From NCBI GenBank assembly GCA_037157565.1, contig JAZHRO010000019.1:62990501-63054500 (forward strand): a stretch of DNA of 64,000 bases, in the 5' to 3' direction. Made by a program: the position numbers and the translations under genes. The notes under the pieces are model-generated. The model was not told the origin of the DNA. It saw only the letters and a program-made list of their open reading frames with translations, and did not search any database. Shown here piece after piece: positions 46,394 to 55,314 of the stretch (the first letter of the stretch is position 1; each line of letters begins with the position of its first letter). The DNA is from Thalassia testudinum. Its lineage: Eukaryota; Streptophyta; Magnoliopsida; Alismatales; Hydrocharitaceae.

Positions 46394-47991
46394 TACCCTC
46401 ATGCCTAGCTTTTGCTAGTCCCTTAGCAAAATTTCAAGGAATTTAACTTAAATTCTAGACCACATGTCCCTTTAAGCTCAGAACTCTCATGTGTGCTTTC
46501 TTTTGTAGATTAGGTTAAAATACCAATAGTAGGCCTAGAGGTACTCAAGTACCAACCAAGATCCAGACCTGACCAGCTCCAGCCTCAGTCCACCGCGAAG
46601 GTTTCTATGGCCCACAGGAACTAACCTAAGATTCGTTGAACTCCGTAGTTAAAGCACCAGTGCTTGTATTATGTTTTAACCCAGGTTCAATTTGCAGTGT
46701 GTTTTTGTAAGAGAGAGATGGAGAAATTTTTTCTTTATTTTTGGAGAGTTTTCTCTCTCTTTCTATGTCTAGCTTTGGATTAGCTTTACAACACGATCTG
46801 TATCAAATTCCTAGTTCCCACCATCAATCCTTGCAGGGTCCCTTTCGAGATTTTGAGATAATCCCGCCCATGGCAACCCCCAGAACCCTGGCTTTCGAGA
46901 TTTTGAGATAATCCCGCCCATGGCATTCTGTAGCTAAATCCAGACCCTAGCAATCAACATTTCGTGATAATGCTGCCCATGGCATTTGAACCAGCACAAG
47001 GTACTTACATGCCCTCGATAGGATATTTAGATATCCTAGGAGACAAGCAACGAGGAGATGATATTTTATTGTGCATCTTCGAGGGGAATTTCCCGCCTCT
47101 CCGCACTGGGAACTCGTCCAAATCAACTTGTGTTGATTAGCCACTCCTAATCTTGGAAATTTTTTCAGAATAGCTTTAACGCCTTTGAGTGATTTTGATA
47201 ATTAAGCGCATTGAATCATACTGTGTGTGGATTGGAGTGCTTAGGTTACCGAGTTCCGCAAACCACAGGTCAGTTAATGAGGTCGAATAATCCCTAAGCC
47301 TTAGACCTAATACTTAAGCTTCGCATTTTCCCCAACCTTTTAAGGACTATCCAGGTCTTAATGGATACTTGAATTTTTAAGCCTAGAATTACAGCCCAAG
47401 GGACCTAAGATCAGCATTCATATTAATCTCTTTTTGTCTCTTAGCACTTTTTTCCTTTCCTTTTCTTTCTTTCTGATTTGGTCTAGAACTAAGTCAATTC
47501 ATTAATCTTTTACTAATGACTATCTCTTTTTTTTCTTTTCAAATGTGTTCCTTTTTGACATTTTTATCACCTCCCCTTTTTCTCCTCAAAAATGATATGC
47601 AATCAATTCACTCAAAATTTCCTCCCTTCTCCTATTTTTGTTCTTTTTTATTTTTTATTTTTTTGGTTTTTTTGGAATATGTGATTTTTTTAATGAAACC
47701 CTTTCTTGTGAAGTGATTCTCACAACGTTTTGCACTTTAATACCCCCACATGCCTACAATTTGCAATGTCCTCATTGTAAATTAGGTAGGTTTGAGTTCA
47801 GCTTAGAACGTACATTAGAACAGGTTTTGGATCGGTGGGCGGGTTGGGGTGACTGTTGTGGACAATTTCAAGCTTAGGTACGGGTACCAGAGGTGAAGTC
47901 GGTTGTTCTAATGAATAAACCCTAAAGTATAATATGAATTCAGCAAAAGATGTGTCAAGAAGGGTTTCGGGTTTTTCAACATGATGGGTTG
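46394..47991 (-). other. 3' polypurine tract and 3' non-coding region of element C
   Basis: The minus strand has the polypurine tract GCTAGGCATGAGGGTA directly before the LTR. Upstream of it are three diverged units ending in cgcccatgg (46844-46982), the stem-loop AGGATAT-TTAG-ATATCCT (47020-47037), a second polypurine-like phrase (GGCATGTGGGGGTATTAAAG on the minus strand, about 47738-47757) and the palindrome CAATGTCCTCATTG (47764-47777). An 82-91 bp T-rich zone is at about 47520-47700. No gene. Confidence 0.75.
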
Positions 47992-50749
47992 TGATGAGAA
48001 CCTCATCATGAGCCATAACTAGCTCATTTTGACCTAATACAAAGGATAAAAGCTCCTACATATCTCAAGGAAAGGCTTAACTCAGAGAATCCTGAGTTTG
48101 AGAAGAAAACAAGTCATAAGGGGTAAAAATGCAATTTTACCAGTATAATCTGCATACAGGGTAATTCAGGGCCCAAACATAGGTCAAAGCAGCTTAATAA
48201 GAATAAGAGTGGGATGAAATGATCTAGCAAGGGCTACAGCAATTCCAAGAAACTAAATGATAATCTGTAACCCTAAAACAACCCACTTCAATTCACAAGG
48301 TTCGAGGCAAAGTAAAAATAGAATAAACCCTCTAAAATTCATAGAAAAATAATCTCTAGGGTTTAGAACCTTCAATTTGGCCTTCAGAACCCATTTTGAC
48401 CTACATTGAGAACCATGCCCAATTAATAACTTAATTTGGGTTTTTACGTAAATTGACCGGTCAAACAAGGTTTAATATAGAAATGAAATTCACCATCAGA
48501 TTCCTTAGGTCCTAATTAGTCATGTATAAAAACTTGAGCCTAAGAAGAAACCTCCTTGACCGACTTTACACTTTGGTCCTCATATATTTACTCTTTGGCC
48601 CTCAACTTTTGAACCCTCGCATTTTGGCCCCTAACTCTCCTTCGTTCTTTGCGATCAGGTCCCCCCTGCAAAACCTGCTAGCACCATGCTCCGGCGACCT
48701 TGCGCGGAGCATGGCGCCGCGCAGGGTGAGGTGGGGGACCTGGCAAGTAAACCGGGGGTGCCCTGCGTCGTCAGCCGTCGCAGGGACACCCCCCTGGTCG
48801 TTGTAACCCACCATACCGGTCGTGCGAACGCACGGACGGTATGGGTTCTTGTTTCCGGCCATCCTCCGGCGAGGGAGACACGTCCTGTCCCTCCGCCTTC
48901 CTCCCTGTTTGATCCCTATAAATACCCCCCGTTGCTCCACCAACCGGGGCAGCCTGGATCTGACGGAGAAAATCCCCAACTTTCCTCTCTTCTCCCTCCG
49001 GCAGACGCTCACCAGCTCCGGCGGTTTCCTCCCCCTCCACCTCTTCGCTCTGCCGCAATACCAGCAGCAGAGACTTCCTCCCCTGCTCTTCCCGCGCCAC
49101 GCCGCACCCAGCTGGCGCCTCTCCGGCTCTCTGCTCGCCGCCGCCCCTTTCCCTGAGCATCGTCTTCTCCGGCGACAGTCGATACGACTGTCGCCCTGTT
49201 CCTCCCCCTTCGTCCCTGCAAGTAAGCTAGAACTACTCCCCTTCTTCTCCTCTTTCTTTCCCCGCTTTCAATTTATTCAATTAAGCCCTCGACCGACCCT
49301 GACCATCGTCACCCCCTTCGTCTCCGGCCACCCTCCGGCGAGATGCTCCCATCGCTCCACAGCCTCACACACCTCGCCGACCCTCACCGAACCTCCGCCT
49401 CATCACACTGAGCTCCCCCCACCCCTTCACTGCCACTCCACACCTCCGTAACGCTTCCCCCAACAAACCCATCCTCCGACCCACAGTCTGACCTAGGGCA
49501 GCCCTTGCACGCCGCCCCGCGCCTCGCCACCACCCACACGAGCTTCGCCGCACCCTGGCGAAGCTCCTGGCACTTTCTGATTAGGCCGAGAGGCCGTTTT
49601 CTTGTGAACAGGCCACCCGACCTCCGCCGCCATTGCCGTGCAGGAGGAACTGCTTCCGCCTGCAGCTACAGGCACGCCACGCTCAGCGCCACGCCCAGAT
49701 TCAACTCCCAGGCCTTGCGAGGTGTTTCGACAAAACACCAGGCTCGCAGCTAAGGCAGAAGGCTTCGCGTGACGCCGCAATCTCCCGCTGATTTCCCCGC
49801 TGCGGGCGCGCAATTGAGGTGGGACATTTAGTCCCACCTCGGAAAAGCCTGAAGAGTCGCAGCGATATAAGATGCAAAAGTGCTGGAGGCTTACTGCCTC
49901 AGCACACGGGGTGAGGTCCCCTTCACCCGCCCGGTTACCCGGTCTCGTCCGCGCTCACGCCCCGCGGACCTGACCCGACCCGACCCGACTTAAGACTGAC
50001 CTGCACTCGCCCACCACGCACGCCGGTGGGCCTGGACCCGGGCCTGACCCGAACCCGATTACCCGGCAGCTCTGGGAGAGCTTTCCGAAGAGTGGATTCA
50101 GAGAGAGAGAGACGCGGGGGGGGAGAGGGTAGAGTAGGTTTTGTTCTCTGACGTAAGCTCTGAAGTGTGCAGGCACAGGTGAAGAAGAAGAACCGCGGAA
50201 GAAGAAGGAAGCTGAGGGAGACACTGTAGCACAGGCAGTTTAAGTCATCTGATTTGGAAATCAGGCGACGGCCTGAAGGGAAAAGAAGAAAGAAGGAGGG
50301 GTGACGTCCCTGGCTGAAAAAGAAAAGAAGAAAGACGGAAGAAGATCTGTAGAACAACAGAAGAAGGCGAAGCAGAGGAGAACACAAAAGAACAAGGGAA
50401 GAACTGAAAGAAGAAAAACAAAGAAGAAGAAGGAGATCTAAAGAAAGAAGAAAGAGGAGCATCACCTCTGCAGAACAAAGAAGAAGAAGGAGATCTGAAG
50501 AAAGAAAGAAAGAAGAACATCACGAGGAGAAAACAAAGAGAACAACAAATTCTTTCCCTCTCTCTTTCTTTATTTTTTGTAAAAGAAACATGTATATCTC
50601 TAGAATACAACTTGCTCCCTGAGTTCGACCTCGGGAACTCTTTTATTCTCCGAGTAAAAAAAATTTTATATAGTTGAAATGTTGGTAATAACTGGCTATA
50701 CTACAACGTAATAACAATAAAACCCGGTTGTCCCAACCCCTGTCAACCA
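47992..50749 (+). repeat. 5' LTR of element B
   Basis: 2758 bp, TGATGAGAACC to CAACCA. It has an imperfect palindrome (48812-48843, 15-bp arms with two mismatches), a TATA box (48917-48924), an 11-bp perfect hairpin (49171-49195), a 10-bp hairpin (49540-49566), a 10-bp hairpin (about 49817-49841), a purine-rich tract (50175-50550) and AATAAA (50716-50721). The large open frames (48602-49837, 49935-50610) recur in the right LTR and lie in the long GC- or purine-rich R-U5 part. Confidence 0.92.
48917..48924 (+). promoter_or_regulatory. TATA box of element B 5' LTR
   Basis: TATAAATA in a GC-rich setting 925 bp from the LTR start. Transcription would begin about 30 bp downstream. It is duplicated at 56240-56247 in the 3' LTR. 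Confidence 0.7.
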
Positions 50750-50752
50750 TTT

Positions 50753-50770
50753 TGGCGCCGTTGCCGGGGA
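50753..50770 (+). other. Primer-binding site (tRNA-Asp) of element B
   Basis: TGGCGCCGTTGCCGGGGA lies three bases after the LTR end (CAACCA-TTT). It is the standard Athila/Tat primer site. Confidence 0.92.
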
Positions 50771-51910
50771 GCAACGGCTATTCTAGAGGTAAACATTCCT
50801 GTTTCTTTTTAATTTCTGATAATCTCCTCTCTTTTGTGCAGCTACAGGAACTCAAGAAGACAAGCAACCACACGACAACCACTCCGAAGACAGCTACAGG
50901 AACTCAAGAAGACAAGCAACCACACGACAACCACTCCGAAGACAGGTAAATTTTTCCTCTCACTATTAACCCCTAAACTCTAAAAGAGGAAGAAAAGAAA
51001 AGAACAAGCAATATAGAGCTAACCTGTCTTCCATACTTCGTAACCATCAAGAGTTGCATGTTTTCAACTCATCACTCCTGCACACTATTAAGGGTATTTA
51101 AGGGCTAACACATTCTTGCTTGAGCCCTAATTTCCCAACAAAGAGTTAAATGGACCAAGTAGAGCCAACATAAGGTCAAACATTAGGATTTCAGTAGAGA
51201 CACACCCCTTAATCAAGAATTGAGGAAATCCAAAAGAGGTGTGCCCAAGCCATTGATTGAAAATAATTAACAAGAAAAATCCTAAACAATTGGCTCTCTC
51301 TAAACACTTGAACCCTAAAAGACAAGACCTGAAAGCTCTCAAAGAAAACAAGAGGTAAAGTTGACCCCTTTGGGTCAACCAACCTTAAATTAGGTCACTC
51401 TTTGCACTTAAAAAGACTAAAGTTCAAGTGAAACCTTAAGCACCCTGATCTTAAAATTGGTAGACTTAAGAGGTCAAGATCCCCATTCTGGTCTACCTGG
51501 AACCGCAGTGACAAGAGAGGTCGGGTGGGGGAAACCCTGTAACCCGTGGGGACGCTCTACCGTGTAGGGGTCTTCGCGGGACTCTCCCTCTCTGGCTGCC
51601 CAGGTAATTCTCAGGTGGACGATCTTTCTGATCAAGGGGTCCATCTGCCCCGAACCTCTATAGTCACCCAACATTTTTGGTGTCTTGATTGGGTCCAGCA
51701 CCTGCTTATCTCATCCAGTCCTTCAGTATTTTGCAGGAGGTCCTTGAAACCTCCTATAGAAATTCACTCTCCCCGAGGCTAAGCCTCGGCTCCCTTGTTT
51801 TTGCAGAAATCATTCACATAGCCCCTCTTTCCTCTGATTCTGAACAAAGTCCCCTTCTTCCATTAATTCAAACTTCTGATTCTATCTTGATTCCACCACC
51901 TGATTCGAAG
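50771..51910 (+). other. 5' leader of element B
   Basis: Besides the duplication it holds a possible first intron (gtaaac at about 50789 to gcag at 50840) and a possible second intron (donor 50946, acceptor ttttgcag ending at about 51736 or ttgcag ending at 51806). The segment 51500-51780 is homologous to the reverse complement of element C leader (63700-64000), including ggtgggggaa/ctgtaac, ggactctc-ctctctggctgccc and gtgtcttgattgggtc. Confidence 0.6.
50839..50942 (+). repeat. Perfect 52-bp tandem duplication in element B leader
   Basis: Two identical 52-bp units starting cagctacagg (50839 and 50891). The block is preceded by a strong 3' splice-site-like sequence (tctcttttgtgcag) and followed by GACAG|GTAAAT, a good 5' splice-site match. 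It could therefore be a duplicated small exon. Confidence 0.85.
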
Positions 51911-53776
51911 ATGCAGCCTAATTACCTAGCAAGACTACCATGTAAAAAACCTGAATATCTGAGATCCATGAAAAATAAGATGATTGAGGATGCCCTTGAA
52001 TTCTATGAAATCAAATATAAACCCTCAACACCAATAGAAAACATTCAGGTTGATGTCCCAACAACCACAGCTTTCATCATAAACTGTGCCCAAATTCTTT
52101 TGACAGAAGTTACAAAAGGATCAACCCGAGATATACTCATGACAGGATACATTGAGATAGAAAAATTACACCAATCTGAATACCTTCAATGCTTGACAAA
52201 TCCTGTACTTTGGGAACAACACCAAGATGCCCTTACAAAACGGGTAGAAATGATGAAATCAGTAGAACAAATTATCAACCAAAAATACCCGTATATACCA
52301 GAAACAGAGGATGAACCATCTTGGAACAGTATTAAGGAACAATCCAGTTTCCCAGATCTCGGGACTGAGGCACAAAGTGGTTGTGGAATCCCAACCCAGA
52401 TAGAAGACAATGTTGAATTAGGTTGGGATATTGCAGGAGAACACAATGATGAGCCAAACTTAGACCATGAATTGCCAAGCCTAGAATTTCAAAACTCCTG
52501 CAATAATGAGATCAGAACTGAACCTTCTGAGGGTATAAATTCCGCCCCTTATTTTGATAAGGTGGCCCTCGAAGGTTATTCGGACTTAGGTTCTAATAAT
52601 TCTACCCACATCCTAAGCCTAGAACCTAGATCTGAAACTTATTGGGAAGATTATGAGGCCCCTTATGAGAAAGATCAAATTTTTACAGAATATGATTCCG
52701 GGCCTCTATTTGATGAATATCCCTCTCCAACATCCTCAGGAAATCTGATCGATTTTTCAGAAAACATGCCAATTTATGATACAGAAACTGAGGAGTTGGA
52801 TGAGCAAGGTTTTAATGGGGTCTATCCTACCAGCTTCGAGCTTGAACAGAACACCTTTTTGAGCCCAGAATTGACATATAGGCTAGAACCCAGTCAGGCT
52901 GCTGATTCCACATCTGATGATTTTTGCTGTGGTGGAATTCATGATCATGAATCTCATTTTCGCCAACTCTCCGACAATTTCAGATCAGACTATAATTGCG
53001 GAGAGACTTTCCTTCCTGAACACGCCAGGCCTATCTACGACCTCAGTTCACATGACTCTGACTCCGACTCTGAGGTCCTGATTCCCGAGATCACTGATAA
53101 CACAGAATCATTCCTTTTCGATCCTCAGGAACCAAAAATAGAAAATGCCAAGAGTGATTGCAACCCAGAATTCAAATCTTTGCTCAAATTAGATTTCTTT
53201 CATCCTACAGACACTCTTCAGGCATTTGATAGTTACCCAGAGGACTCTCTACAGGAAACCACCTATCATCCATTTCTAGAAGAGCCCTCGTACACAATGG
53301 CCACCTCATCTGCACACACAGAACGGAACAAAACCTCTTCCCAACCCCGACCCGCAACCGGACTCAATTTCTATTCAGATTCACCTCTCACCGAGCCGAT
53401 TGCATTTCCACATCGGGTTTGGAACACTGATCAGACTACATATCATGCTCCATCATTCTCTGATCACCCCTGTAGGGTTTCCGCGTCATTCATTGATTAT
53501 TCTACGGGTCCCTACTCTGACCAGGCTGATTCGACTCAGCCAAACCCTGCGTTTTCACTTCCACATCCATCTGAGCTTCATAGTATATGGTGGGTTCCAC
53601 ACCTTTTTATCCACATCTATCAACCCACCAGATTGATTGGGTTTGGGCTGCATCATCAGCCTGTTAATCTGAACAAGCACCTGGTTGGACCAACCAGGCT
53701 CTTAATCAAGGTGCTTGTCTTACAAAACTCTGCTGATTTCACCATCCCCTCTCCATCGCATTTCTTGCTTGGCTGA
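51911..53776 (+). CDS. Unassigned 621-residue acidic protein of element B
   Basis: The open frame extends upstream to 51689, but that part is homologous to the non-coding leader of element C, so I take the ATG at 51911, downstream of a splice-acceptor-like site at 51806. The first 130 residues look helical and charged (LRSMKNKMIEDALEFYEIKY, TKRVEMMKSVEQIINQKYP). The rest is acidic, rich in Asp, Glu, Ser, Pro and aromatic residues (e.g. SSHDSDSDSEVLIPEITDN) and probably disordered. There is no zinc knuckle, DSGA/DLGA protease site, YMDD/FMDD box, integrase signature, transmembrane segment or signal peptide. It occupies the slot of gag-pol, with the same ggGAGGCAACCC phrase just after its stop as after the pol stop of element C. 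The frame is intact. It may bind the element's RNA or cDNA or act as a regulator; no function can be assigned from sequence. Confidence 0.7.
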   Translation: MQPNYLARLPCKKPEYLRSMKNKMIEDALEFYEIKYKPSTPIENIQVDVPTTTAFIINCAQILLTEVTKGSTRDILMTGYIEIEKLHQSEYLQCLTNPVLWEQHQDALTKRVEMMKSVEQIINQKYPYIPETEDEPSWNSIKEQSSFPDLGTEAQSGCGIPTQIEDNVELGWDIAGEHNDEPNLDHELPSLEFQNSCNNEIRTEPSEGINSAPYFDKVALEGYSDLGSNNSTHILSLEPRSETYWEDYEAPYEKDQIFTEYDSGPLFDEYPSPTSSGNLIDFSENMPIYDTETEELDEQGFNGVYPTSFELEQNTFLSPELTYRLEPSQAADSTSDDFCCGGIHDHESHFRQLSDNFRSDYNCGETFLPEHARPIYDLSSHDSDSDSEVLIPEITDNTESFLFDPQEPKIENAKSDCNPEFKSLLKLDFFHPTDTLQAFDSYPEDSLQETTYHPFLEEPSYTMATSSAHTERNKTSSQPRPATGLNFYSDSPLTEPIAFPHRVWNTDQTTYHAPSFSDHPCRVSASFIDYSTGPYSDQADSTQPNPAFSLPHPSELHSIWWVPHLFIHIYQPTRLIGFGLHHQPVNLNKHLVGPTRLLIKVLVLQNSADFTIPSPSHFLLG

Positions 53777-55314
53777 AGGCATCAAATTTAGAGCTCAACG
53801 GGAGGCAACCCGTCATTTTCCAAAAAATCCAAAACTTTTTCTGACACCTTTTTGCACTTAAGGTTCACCCTTGTAGACAGCCGACCCCAACTCAGATGTT
53901 TGCATCTGGGATTTGAAATCGTCCGCAAAAAAAAAAATTCAACCCGACCCATTCACTCATCCAAATTTCTGTCTTAAGGAATGAACTAAGACCCCCTAGG
54001 TTACAATGAGGACATTGCAAATCTTAGGCATGGGGGGGTATGAAAGTGCAAAACTTGTAAGAAAAGGTTTCAAACAAAAAAATTCACATATGCCAAAAAC
54101 ACCATAAAAATTAAAAAAATTTTTCGAAAAAGAATAAGAGGAAAAGAGGAGAAGGAAATTTTGTGAAGGAGAAAAGAAACAAAATGAAAAAGGAGCACAA
54201 AATTATGAGAAAAAGTGATAATCATTAGTAAGGAACTAAGGAATTAACCTAAGTTCTAGACCTCATTCAAGAAAAGTGCACAATGAGATTAGTAAAGAAT
54301 GCAAACCTTAGGCATTCTTGAATAGACTCTTAGTACCCATTAAGATCTGGACACTCCTCAAGAGGTTGAGGAAAATGAAAAGCTGAAGTATTAGGTCTAA
54401 GGCTTAGGGAGTATTTGGCCTCGTTAACTAATTTTTGGTTTACGGGACTCAGTAACCTAAGCACCCTAACCTCACACACAGCCTGGTTCAGTAAGCGTAA
54501 AAATCAGAATCACGCAGAAGCGTCGCAAAAAAAAAAATCTGAAAAGATCACCTAGAATAGGAGCGGCCGACCAACACAAGTTGATTTGGACGAGTTCCCA
54601 GCGCGGAGAGGCGGGAAATCCCCTCGAAGATGCGTAACAAAATATCATCTCCTCGGTGCTTGTCTCTTAGGATATTTACATATCCTACTGGGGGCATGTA
54701 AGCACTCTGCTGGTTCAGATTCCATGGATGGCATTATCTCGAAGTGTCAATTGCCAGGGTCTGGATTCGGCCACGGAATACCATGGATGGGATTATCTCG
54801 AAATCTCAATAGCCAGGGTTCCGAGGGTTGCCATGGGCGGTGCTATCTCGAAGCATCGATCGCCAGGAACCCTTGAGGATTGATGATGGGAGCAAGGAAT
54901 CTGATACAGACCGTGTTGAAAAGCCAATCCTAGGCTAGAACTAAAAAGAAAAAGAGAGAGAAAACTCTCCAAACAGAAAAACTTTCTATCTCTCTCTTAC
55001 AAAACGCACTACGAACTGAGCCAGGGCTAAAATCATTTCAAGCACGGGTGCTTTAACCACGAAGTCCAATAAACCTTAGGTTAGTTCTTGTGGACCTTAA
55101 AAACCTTTGCTAAAAGACTGAGGCTAAGGCTAGACAGATTTGGATCTTGATTGGTACTAGAATACCTTTTAGGCCTATGGTCAGCATTCTAACCTAATCT
55201 ATGCTCAAATAAAAAAGGCACTTATCTAAAACTATTAAAAACTTCATGGTCTAGAACAAGGGTTGAAACCTTAAGTTTTTGCTAAGGGACTAGCAAAAGC
55301 TAGGCATGGGGGTA
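53777..55314 (+). other. 3' non-coding region and polypurine tract of element B
   Basis: In order: gggaggcaaccc (about 53801), palindrome CAATGAGGACATTG (54004-54017), a first polypurine-like tract GGCATGGGGGGGTA (54027-54040), the stem-loop AGGATAT-TTAC-ATATCCT (54669-54686), three tandem units starting CCATGG (54722, 54781, 54831), and the terminal polypurine tract AAGCTAGGCATGGGGGTA directly before the 3' LTR at 55315. The short open frame 54586-54876 runs over the tandem units and is not a gene. Confidence 0.75.
55297..55314 (+). other. Polypurine tract of element B
   Basis: AAGCTAGGCATGGGGGTA abuts the LTR start TGATGAG. Same core as in elements C and D. Confidence 0.8.

Noticed and set aside
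47516..47877. Phe-rich plus-strand frames
   Set aside because: T-rich sequence in the 3' non-coding region of element C, on the antisense strand.
48602..49837. Overlapping open frames of 114-209 codons on both strands (also at 55925-57160)
   Set aside because: They are duplicated in the two LTRs of element B and arise from GC-rich sequence without stops. No domain is recognisable.
49935..50610. Leu/Ser/Phe-rich minus-strand frames that look like membrane proteins (also 57258-57930)
   Set aside because: They are the complement of a GAAGAA-type purine tract in the LTR. The apparent hydrophobicity is a composition effect.
51689..51910. Upstream extension of the element B frame to ATG 51689
   Set aside because: This part is homologous to the non-coding leader of element C and contains splice-acceptor-like sites. 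The ATG at 51911 is the better start.
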